This document shows, piece after piece, positions 54,624 through 64,000 of a DNA stretch of 64,000 nucleotides (its first letter is position 1; each line of letters begins with the position of its first letter). A program made the position numbers and the translations under genes. Source of the DNA: Nemertoderma westbladi (Eukaryota > Xenacoelomorpha > Nemertodermatida > Nemertodermatidae); assembly GCA_032718475.1 (NCBI GenBank), contig JAUCBJ010000075.1, positions 1-64,000 on the forward strand, written 5' to 3'. The notes beneath the pieces are model-generated. The model ran no database searches, was not told where the DNA came from, and saw only the letters and a program-made list of their open reading frames with translations.

Positions 54624-55663
54624 CAAGGCCTACCGAATTAGGCAAATGATGGATTCCCTGAGGGAGATGGAGTTTACAACGGTTTTGATATAGTTTGGGG
54701 TAGGGCGGGTTAAGTTGACCTCAGGTCACCCAACCAACCTATCTAGAGACGAAACTACCTCTCTAGAGACGAACTCCGCGCCCTGAACTGAAGTAAAAGA
54801 GTAACAGTTTAATTTTAGTACAACTGTAACTAATTCTGGTTAAATTTATTTAAACTTAAATTTGGTACAGTTGTTGTGATGGTTTAATTTCGGTGTAAAA
54901 TGTAGCATGTAGTAAACTACTGTAATACAGCATAAATATAATATTGCAATTTGTCATATTAATTTGGTGCGGGATTAGCAAGTAACTGTGTTCAATTAGC
55001 ACTTGTTGGAGGCCTTCTGACTCCTGCCACTGTCGGTTTTGTGGCGCGCCTGCCACAAATATTCTACACTCGTTACACTGCAGTCTTCTACCTGACGATC
55101 TATCCCATCTGCGTCTCGCTTTTCACTTGCAGTCCTTACAAGACTCGTCACTTAATTTATCTTAAGTAATTCTTACTTTAATCATTTTGCGATCTTTCTT
55201 CGACTTATTTATTTTATTGCTGTATTGGTGGATACAGTGCATAATAGTGATTGGCTGCTCAGGTTCAAATCTGGCTAAAGGCTGTATCAATTTCGCACTG
55301 GTGTGCCCCACAACCCACCCCCCCCCCCCCCCCCCCCATAATAATCAACATTGACGTTAAAAGCAATGATTCGAATTAATACCACACTGATATGATTCAT
55401 ATGTAATGTTAAAAATAAGGAGATTATCATAAAAGTTGCCGGTAGCTCATGATTAATCATAAATTGACACGTAACATATAAAGTCAGAAAGTGATTGACA
55501 GATTGATGTTAAATAATTTCAAAATTATCAATATCAAAATACAGAAATATATTACCGTATTATGATTTTAGTATTGGCGACAAACCAGTCTGACTTTGAA
55601 ACTCTCTTGTTCAATGTATTTTCCTGGTTATTTGATTGGCATCACAATCCCTCGGGCAGTCGG
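54624..55663. other. Spacer between opposed minisatellites; poly-C run
   Basis: Non-coding. A C run lies at about 55316-55337. No gene is recognised. Confidence 0.5.
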
Positions 55664-56066
55664 GGTTTAATAGACTCAGCATTCGATCGATCTCGTAATT
55701 CCGGGTTTAATAAACTCTATCGCTATCGTTCCGGGTATAATAGACTCCGTCGCCATCGTTCCGGGTTTAATAGACTCCGTCACCATCGTTCCGGGTTTAA
55801 TAGACTCCGCCGCCATCGTTCTGCAGTTCTGGGTTTAATAGACTCCGTCGCCATCGTTCAGTCGTTCCGGGTTTAATAGACTCCGTCACCATCGTTCCGG
55901 GTTTAATAGGTAGACTCCGTCGCCATCGTTCTGGGTTTAATAGACTCCGTCGCCATCGTTCCGGGTTCATTCAGGGTTCGATAGACTCCGTCGCCATCGT
56001 TCTGGGTTTAATAGACTCAGTCGCCATCATTCCGGGTTTGATAGACACCGTCGCCATCGTTCCTCC
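55664..56066 (-). repeat. 30-bp minisatellite, right array (inverted)
   Basis: About twelve units of TTCCGGGTTTAATAGACTCC plus GTCGCCATCG with small insertions. Reverse complement of the left array. Confidence 0.85.
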
Positions 56067-56210
56067 TTTTAATAATTATCCTCTACCGGTATCTGATAGT
56101 CCAGAATAAATCCTTATGCTGTACCCCCTACGCCCTACCCCGTGGGACGCTATCTCTCTGTCTGTCAGCGCAACAGCTCATGTAGGCTGATAGGACTGTT
56201 GTACCATGCT

Positions 56211-56664
56211 GACCATGTGGCCTGGTTGTACTGTTGTAGGCCTGTACATCAGTACACCTGTAGCGCCACATCTGTAATGCACCAGACCAATACTGCAGTA
56301 CACTGATTTCATCCAAGCCGCCATTGGTCAACAGCTAACACCTAACAACCAACCAGCAGACAGTATTTGGTATTAAATTACTTTTAAGGTCGAAAATGGG
56401 GCGAAATTATCGGATTTTATAAATTAAAAAATGTTGACCATGCATGGCCTGGTTGTACTGTTGTAGGCCTGTACATCAGTACACCTGTAGCGCCATATCT
56501 GTAATGCACAAGACCAATACTGCAGTACACTGATTTCATCCAAGCCGCCATTGGTCAACAGCTAACACCTAACAACCAACCAGCAGACAGTATTTGGTAT
56601 TAAATTACTTTTAAGGTCGAAAATGGGGCGAAATTATCGGATTTTATAAATTAAAAAATGTAAA
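56211..56664 (+). repeat. 225-bp tandem duplication
   Basis: GACCATG...GGCCTGGTTGTACTG begins at 56211 and again at 56436; the two copies are nearly identical. Both match the left arm of the inverted-repeat element at 52560-52735. Confidence 0.85.
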
Positions 56665-56780
56665 GTGTGCCTTCGAATAATACCTATCGTACTGGAAAGC
56701 GAGATTTTGCAGATTGTTTGATAAATTCGATATTTTGGTTGATCATTTCGTCTTTTTCGTTATTTTCGGGTTTTATAACT

Positions 56781-57040
56781 ATCCCCAAATTTTGTGGTTA
56801 CAGTAGTTACACCAAAAATTCCACCAATAGTTAGTTACCTTGTTGCTATGTGAAATCTATGTTGCTAAGGAAAGAAATAGGAAATTTTGTAAGTTTTTAT
56901 ACAGCATATTATCCCCAAATTTTGTGGTTACAGTAGTTACACCAAAAATTTCACCAATAGTTAGTTACCTTGTTGCTATGTGAAATTTATGTTGCTAAGG
57001 AAAGAAATAGGAAATTTTGTAAGTTTTTATACAGCATATC
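56781..57040 (+). repeat. 130-bp tandem duplication
   Basis: ATCCCCAAATTTTGTGG starts at 56781 and 56911, two near-identical 130-bp copies immediately outside the right arm of the inverted-repeat element. Confidence 0.9.
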
Positions 57041-58222
57041 TTCAGATTTTTTGGCGCATGGGCGCATATGCACTCACACAGGTAGGGCCTACTCTCAGTT
57101 TGGCAGTTTTGTAACATTTTTTTTCTTATTGTGACGCTAAGCCACATTTACTTAATCTTACATACAAAATCCCGCAATATATTATGTCGGACTTGTAGAG
57201 AATATATTATTTAAAATAAAACTTATTTAGTTTGTTTGTAATTTACTGCCACCGTGCTGCATAATAGTGAACTTTATAAATCAAATTATGTTTGCGAATA
57301 AGAAACAAATTCAGTAAAGCAGAATATTAATAAGAACAGATTTTTTCATTCACATCAGTTCTTACAATGTTACGTTGATATAAGGTTAGTGTGACATTTT
57401 CCGTAGAAATGCAAATATGCACAAACTCTTAGTTATAACGTCATCATGTGATTTATCACGCTGTAATTTCAACACAAATAATAGCTATGTGGGTGTTCTA
57501 ATGATGAAATAAAGTACTGAACACAGATTTTGTAATCTTTTGGGTGAATTAATTTTTAGCTGAAGCTAATATTGAATGACTCAAAAAATTGTCTTATAAA
57601 ATCAAGGTAATTCAAAATAATCTACAAATTTTGAGACATAAATAATTGATTTCTTACACTAAACTTGAACAAGTTTGTTTATAGTGTCGTTTAATTAACG
57701 GAAAAAACATAATAAATAATAATTGTGAGAATTTAAGTCAATAATTTTCCCTATGAATTTACTTTTATTCTAGGCGAACTGTTAAATCGACACTGTCAAA
57801 AACTTGGTTCATGGATTTAATAATTATAGGTGAAAGATTCATTTTAACATTTGTATTTGTCTTTTAGTTGTTGTGAATATTGATACATAGCTGTTTATTG
57901 TTCATTATTTATTTTGATGCAAAATTTGTGAATGTACTATATAAGTCGTAATGAACTATGTATTACCGTTAGATATAAGCCTAATACACACTCAATGCGT
58001 TTAAACCAATGTTGTCTGTAGGCTAATACCTATACGAAGTGGGGCCTTTGAGCATCACGTGGCATTTATGGGGGTTACAGTGTGTCCTGGCTATGTTGGA
58101 AATCTAGTTTGTGATAGACAGAGGGTAGCAGTTACAAAGTCGGGTCTAGAAGATCCAAATATTCCTAAATTTTGTATCCCTAAACATTTTGGTATGCCTA
58201 TATGAAATATGGGCTCCGATTA
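57041..58222. other. Non-coding AT-rich DNA with the third 29-bp motif
   Basis: No gene is recognised. 58033-58062 (ACGAAGTGGGGCC...ATCACGTGG) is the third copy of the motif at 1-29 and 18939-18967. Confidence 0.45.
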
Positions 58223-61200
58223 AACGTAAAGGCCAAAGTAACCCAGGTTAATTGGAACACGTAGGAAAAGCAAACAAACTGGCAGAGGCGCAGGCCATAG
58301 TAACCCAGGTTAGTTGGAACGCGGAACAACAACACACAGACTGCCACAGGTGCAGGCCACAGTAACCCAGGTTAATTGGAACACGGAACAACAGCAAACA
58401 AACTGGCACAGGTGCAGTCCACAGTAACCCAGGTTAGTTGGAACACGGAACAACATCCCACAGACTGGCAGAGGTGCAGGACGCATTAACCCATGTTAGT
58501 TTGAACACGGAACAACAGCACACAGACTGGTACAGGTGCAGGCCGCAGTAACCCATGTTAGTTTGAACACGGAACAACAGCACACAGACTGGCTGAGATG
58601 CAGGCCACAGTACCCCAGGTTAGTTGGAACACGGAACAACATCCCACAGACTGGCAGAGGTGCAGGACGCATTAACCCAGGTTAGTTGGAACACGGAACA
58701 ACAGCACACAGACTGGTACAGGTGCAGGCCACAGTAACCCAGGTTAGTTGGAACACGGAACAACAGCACACAGACTGGTACAGGTGCAGGCCACAGTAAC
58801 CCAGGTTAATTGGAACACGGAACAACAGCAAACAAACTGGCACAGGTGCAGTCCACAGTAACCCAGGTTAGTTGGAACACGGAACAACATCCCACAGACT
58901 GGCAGAGGTGCAGGACGCATTAACCCAGGTTAGTTGGAACACGGAACAACAGCACACAGACTGGTACAGGTGCAGGCCGCAGTAACCCAGGTTAGTTGGA
59001 ACACGGAACAACAGCACACAGACTGGTACAGGTGCAGGCCGCAGTAACCCAGGTTAGTTGGAACACGGAACAACATCCCACAGACTGGCAGAGGTGCAGG
59101 ACGCATTAACCCAGGTTAGTTGGAACACGGAACAACAGCACACAGACTGGTACAGGTGCAGGCCGCAGTAACCCAGGTTAGTTGGAACACGGAACAACAT
59201 CCCACAGACTGGCAGAGGTGCAGGACGCATTAACCCAGGTTAGTTGGAACACGGAACAACAGCACACAGACTGGTACAGGTGCAGGCCGCAGTAACCCAG
59301 GTTAGTTGGAACACGGAACAACAGCACACAGACTGGTACAGGTGCAGGCCGCAGTAACCCAGGTTAGTTGGAACACGGAACAACATCCCACAGACTGGCA
59401 GAGGTGCAGGACGCATTAACCCAGGTTAGTTGGAACACGGAACAACAGCACACAGACTGGTACAGGTGCAGGCCACAGTAACCCAGGTTAGTTGGAACAC
59501 GGAACAACAGCACACAGACTGGTACAGGTGCAGGCCGCAGTAACCCAGGTTAGTTGGAACACGGAACAACAGCACACAGACTGGTACAGGTGCAGGCCAC
59601 AGTAACCCAGGTTAGTTGGAACACGGAACAACAGCACACAGACTGGTACAGGTGCAGGCCGCAGTAACCCAGGTTAGTTGGAACACGGAACAACAGCACA
59701 CAGACTGGTAGAGGTGCAGGCCGCAGTAACCCAGGTTAGTTGGAACACGGAACAACATCACAAAGACTGGCAGAGGTGCAGGACGCATTAACCCATGTTA
59801 GTTTGAACACGGAACAACAGCACACAGACTGGCTGAGATGCAGGCCGCAGTAACCCAGGTTAGTTGGAACACGGAACAACATCACAAAGACTGGCAGAGG
59901 TGCAGGACGCATTAACCCATGTTAGTTTGAACACGGAACAACAGCACACAGACTGGCTGAGATGCAGGCCGCAGTAACCCAGGTTAGTTGGAACACGGAA
60001 CAACATCACAAAGACTGGCAGAGGTGCAGGACGCATTAACCCATGTTAGTTTGAACACGGAACAACAGCACACAGACTGGTACAGGTGCAGGCCGCAGTA
60101 ACCCAGGTTAGTTGGAACACGGAACAACAGCACACAGACTGGTACAGGTGCAGGCCGCAGTAACCCAGGTTAGTTGGAACACGGAACAACATCACAAAGA
60201 CTGGCAGAGGTGCAGGACGCATTAACCCATGTTAGTTTGAACACGGAACAACAGCACACAGACTGGTACAGGTGCAGGCCGCAGTAACCCAGGTTAGTTG
60301 GAACACGGAACAACAGCACACAGACTGGTACAGGTGCAGGCCGCAGTAACCCAGGTTAGTTGGAACACGGAACAACAGCACACAGACTGGTACAGGTGCA
60401 GGCCGCAGTAACCCAGGTTAGTTGGAACACGGAACAACAGCACACAGACTGGTACAGGTGCAGGCCGCAGTAACCCAGGTTAGTTGGAACACGGAACAAC
60501 ATCACAAAGACTGGCAGAGGTGCAGGCCACAGTAACCCAGGTTAGTTGGAACACGGAACAACATCACAAAGACTGGCAGAGGTGCAGGACGCATTAACCC
60601 AGGTTAGTTGGAACACGGAACAACAGCACACAGACTGGTAGAGGTGCAGGCCGCAGTAACCCAGGTTAGTTGGAACACGGAACAACATCACAAAGACTGG
60701 CAGAGGTGCAGGACGCATTAACCCAGGTTAGTTGGAACACGGAACAACAGCACACAGACTGGCAGAGGTGCAGGCCGCAGTAACCCAGGATAGTTGGACC
60801 ACGGAACAACATCACACAGACTGGTGCAGGTCGCAGTAACCCAGGTTAGTTGGAACACGGAACAACATCCCACAGACTGGCACAGGTGCAGGCCGCAGTA
60901 ACCCAGGTTAGTTGGAACACGGAACAACAGCACACGGACTGGCAGAGGTGCAGGCCGCAGTAACCCAGGATAGTTGGACCACGGAACAACATCACACAGA
61001 CTGGTGCAGGTCGCAGTAACCCAGGTTAGTTGGAACACGGAACAACATCCCACAGACTGGCACAGGTGCAGGCCGCAGTAACCCAGGTTAGTTGGAACAC
61101 GGAACAACAGCACACGGACTGGCAGAGGTGCAGGCCGCAGTAACCCAGGATAGTTGGACCACGGAACAACATCACACAGACTGGTGCAGGTCGCAGTAAC

Positions 61201-63240
61201 CCAGGTTAGTTGGAACACGGAACAACATCCCACAGACTGGCAGAGGTGCAGGACGCATTAACCCATGTTAGTTTGAACACGGAACAACAGCACACAGACT
61301 GGTACAGGTGCAGGCCGCAGTAACCCATGTTAGTTTGAACACGGAACAACATCCCACAGACTGGCAGAGGTGCAGGACGCATTAACCCATGTTAGTTTGA
61401 ACACGGAACAACAGCACACAGACTGGTACAGGTGCAGGCCGCAGTAACCCATGTTAGTTTGAACACGGAACAACAGCACACAGACTGGCTGAGATGCAGG
61501 CCACAGTACCCCAGGTTAGTTGGAACACGGAACAACAGCACACAGACTGGTACAGGTACAGGCCGCAGTAACCCAGGTTAGTTGGAACACGGAACAACAG
61601 CACACAGACTGGTACAGGTACAGGCCGCAGTAACCCAGGTTAGTTGGAACACGGAACAACAGCACACAGACTGGTGCAGGTCGCAGTAACCCAGGTTAGT
61701 TGGAACACGGAACAACATCCCACAGACTGGCACAGGTGCAGGCCGCAGTATCCCAGGTTAGTTGGACCACGGAACAACAGCACACAGACTGGTACAGGTG
61801 CAGGCCGCAGTAACCCAGGTTAGTTGGAACACGGAACAACATCACAAAGACTGGCAGAGATGCTGGCCGCAGTAACCCAGGTTAGTTGGACCAAGGAACA
61901 ACATCACACAGACTGGTGCAGGTCGCAGTAACCCAGGTTAGTTGGAACACGGAACAACATCCCACAGACTGGCACAGGTGCAGGCCGCAGTATCCCAGGT
62001 TAGTTGGACCACGGAACAACAGCACACAGACTGGTACAGGTGCAGGCCGCAGTAACCCAGGTTAGTTGGAACACGGAACAACATCACAAAGACTGGCAGA
62101 GATGCTGGCCGCAGTAACCCAGGTTAGTTGGACCACGGAACAACAGCACACAGACTGGTGCAGGTCGCAGTAACCCAGGTTAGTTGGAACACGGAACAAC
62201 ATCCCACAGACTGGCATAGGTGCAGGCCACAGTAACCCAGGTTAATTGGAACACGGAACAACAGCAAACAGACTGGCACAGTAACCCAGGTTAGTTGGAA
62301 CATGACATAACATCACACAGACTGGCAGAGATGCAGGCCGCAGTAACCCAGGTTAGTTGGACCAAGGAACAACAGCAAACAGACTGGCACAGTAACCCAG
62401 GTTAGTTGGACCACGGAACAACATCCCACAGACTGGCACAGGTGCAGGCCGCAGTATCCCAGGTTAGTTGGACCACGGAACAACATCACACAGACTGGCA
62501 GAGGTGCAGGCCACAGTAACCCAGGTTAATTGGAACACGGAACAACAGCAAACAGACTGGCACAGTAACCCAGGTTAGTTGGACCACGGAACAACATCCC
62601 ACAGACTGGCACAGGTGCAGGCCGCAGTATCCCAGGTTAGTTGGACCACGGAACAACATCACACAGACTGGCTGAGGTGCAGGACGCAGTAACTCATGTT
62701 AGTTTGAACAGGGAACAACAGCACACAGACTGGTACAGGTGAAGGCCGCAGTAACCCAGGTTAGTTGGAACATGGAACAACATCACACAGACTGGCAGAG
62801 GTGCAGGCCACAGTAACCCAGGTTAATTGGAACACGGAACAACAGCAAACAGACTGGCACAGTAACCCAGGTTAGTTGGAACATGACATAACATCACACA
62901 GACTGGCAGAGATGCAGGCCGCAGTAACCCAGGTTAGTTGGACCACGGAACAACAGCACACAGACTGCTGACTGGTGCAGGTCGCAGTAACCCAGGTTAG
63001 TTGGAAAACGGAACAACAGCAAACAAACTGGCAGAGGTACAGGCCGCAGTCACTCAGGTTAGTTGGAACACGGAACAACAGCAAACAAACTGGCAGAGGT
63101 ACCCAGGTTAGTTGGAACACGGAACAACATCACACGGACTGGTTGAGGTGCAGGCCGCAGTAACCCAGGTTAGTTGGAACACGGAACAACATCACACAGA
63201 CTGGCTGAGGTGCAGGCCGCAGTAACCCTGGTTAGTTGGA
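58223..63240 (+). repeat. 62-bp satellite array, about 80 copies
   Basis: A 62-bp unit, with a 56-bp variant and shorter variants towards the right end. Every unit has CAGTAACCCAGGTTAGTTGG, then AACACGGAACAACA, then CACAGACTGG. Two main subtypes alternate: GCACACAGACTGGTACAGG with GGCCGCAGTAACCC, and TCCCACAGACTGGCAGAGG with GGACGCATTAACCC. Higher-order repeats are present (see 60781-61140). All long frames here (for example the minus-strand one at 60718-61233) are by-products of the repeat. Confidence 0.97.
60781..61140 (+). repeat. 180-bp higher-order repeat inside the satellite
   Basis: Two identical 180-bp units (60781-60960, 60961-61140), each made of 62 + 56 + 62 bp monomers, with a third begun at 61141. 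A separate 242-bp four-monomer unit repeats at about 61681, 61923 and 62165. Confidence 0.95.
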
Positions 63241-64000
63241 ACAACAATGTCGAAGCATCGACATCCAATATCGAGCGCTTCATCTTTATATTGAATTGTT
63301 TTTTTTCCATAAAATTTCGCATTTTATACTGGTATCTAATATTATAAGTTCTTTCCTTTTTCATCTACTCAAGGTGAAATATACCCAATAATAAATAATA
63401 ATTATTATTTAATAAACTAATTATTGATTTAATATAACATTTTTACACAGTATTTATTAACTACTATTATTAGCTAATAACATTGCAATGCAAATGAGCG
63501 GACGAACTGGGAAAATAATACAGTAAAAAAGTTACTGTATGACACAGTAGGTATGTAATCTAAACATAACGAACCCAAACACGGCTAAGGGCAATTACAT
63601 CCTGTAAAATACTAGAATTGCACCTGAAGATTTAAGAAGATGCTATTTTTCATGCGCAATAAGAGTGTAGTGAAAACAAAATTCTACATTATTTAAAACT
63701 AACTTAATAATTTAATTTTCAAATAAACATTAATAATTTGTTAAAAGAATTCGATTGGCGACAGTGAAATAAAAGTAAAATAAAATAAATTATCTCTCCG
63801 AAGGGGGGGGGGGGGGGGGGGGTGCATAACTCGGAGACATTGTATGCCATCCTTGTGAATCAATTCAATAAATGCACCAAATATTATACCGGTAAATGCC
63901 AGTCATGCACCAATTTAAGCCGGCTAGAAAGCCAATAAAAATGAATTCAACAATACACACGATTTCAATATAACAAATAATAATGACGGTCTTTTTTATG
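63241..64000. other. Non-coding with poly-G run
   Basis: AT-rich. A G run lies at about 63805-63822. No gene is recognised before the window ends. Confidence 0.5.

Larger units (their letters stand above)
52432..56795. mobile_element. Large inverted-repeat (foldback-type) element
   Basis: About 52432-52735 is the reverse complement of about 56270-56795; the right side is longer because part of it is duplicated. Inside the arms lie opposed 30-bp minisatellite arrays (54386-54623 and 55664-56066) and, near the left arm, long pyrimidine tracts (52815-52935, 54140-54300). No transposase-like frame is present. Tandem repeats inside long inverted termini are known from foldback elements such as Drosophila FB; similarity here is structural only. 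Target duplication not identified. Confidence 0.6.

Noticed and set aside
60718-61233. 171-codon minus-strand frame rich in Cys, Leu and Pro
   Set aside because: It exists only because three 62/56-bp satellite monomers sum to 180 bp, a multiple of three. Elsewhere in the array it is broken.
58223-63240. Array resembling CRISPR repeats and spacers
   Set aside because: The units are contiguous, and the 'spacers' are the same sequence with point changes. There are no cas genes, and the genome is eukaryotic.

Overview
The window is eukaryotic nuclear DNA, most likely from a marine invertebrate animal. It is AT-rich and gene-poor, and is made almost entirely of retrotransposons, foldback elements and tandem satellites. 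Every long open frame is either a retroelement protein or a by-product of a repeat. Nothing bacterial is visible (no operons, no CRISPR). The species cannot be named from the sequence.

Layout. 1-2814: non-coding DNA with a foldback element and a 142-bp tandem array. 2815-3375: the broken C-terminal end of a BEL/Pao integrase. 4100-14445: a nested pair on the minus strand. A CR1-like non-LTR retrotransposon is split in its reverse transcriptase by a 9.06-kb second non-LTR element (5177-14234, flanked by TCGATT). The inserted element has an intact endonuclease-reverse transcriptase ORF2. Its ORF1 combines a Ser/Thr-rich 12-residue minisatellite, a Ulp1/SENP-type cysteine protease domain and an RRM-like C-terminus. 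14446-16935: a decayed module that appears to come from a diverged BEL relative and ends in a Cys/His-rich protein. 17380-18845: a 315-bp dimeric satellite. 19553-21102 and 32245-32400: a 19-bp satellite that reverses orientation.

21103-48274 holds two complete BEL/Pao elements in opposite orientation, 5' LTR facing 5' LTR. E1 (21103-32244, minus, duplication GTGTC) sits in the 19-bp satellite. It carries only Gag and protease, joined across three large in-frame deletions relative to E2. E2 (32503-48274, plus, duplication TATGA) has Gag-PR-RT-RNase H-integrase in one 2,693-codon frame broken by one TGA. Both carry a further gene 3' of pol, coding for an unrecognised Cys/His protein. The LTRs of each pair are nearly identical apart from indels, so both insertions are young. 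E2 may once have supplied RT and integrase to elements like E1.

48275-64000: small foldback elements; one convincing non-transposon gene candidate (a secreted Cys-rich protein, 50767-51114, minus); a 4.4-kb inverted-repeat element carrying opposed 30-bp minisatellites (52432-56795); and a 5-kb array of a 62-bp satellite with higher-order structure and a motif resembling the CENP-B box (58223-63240).
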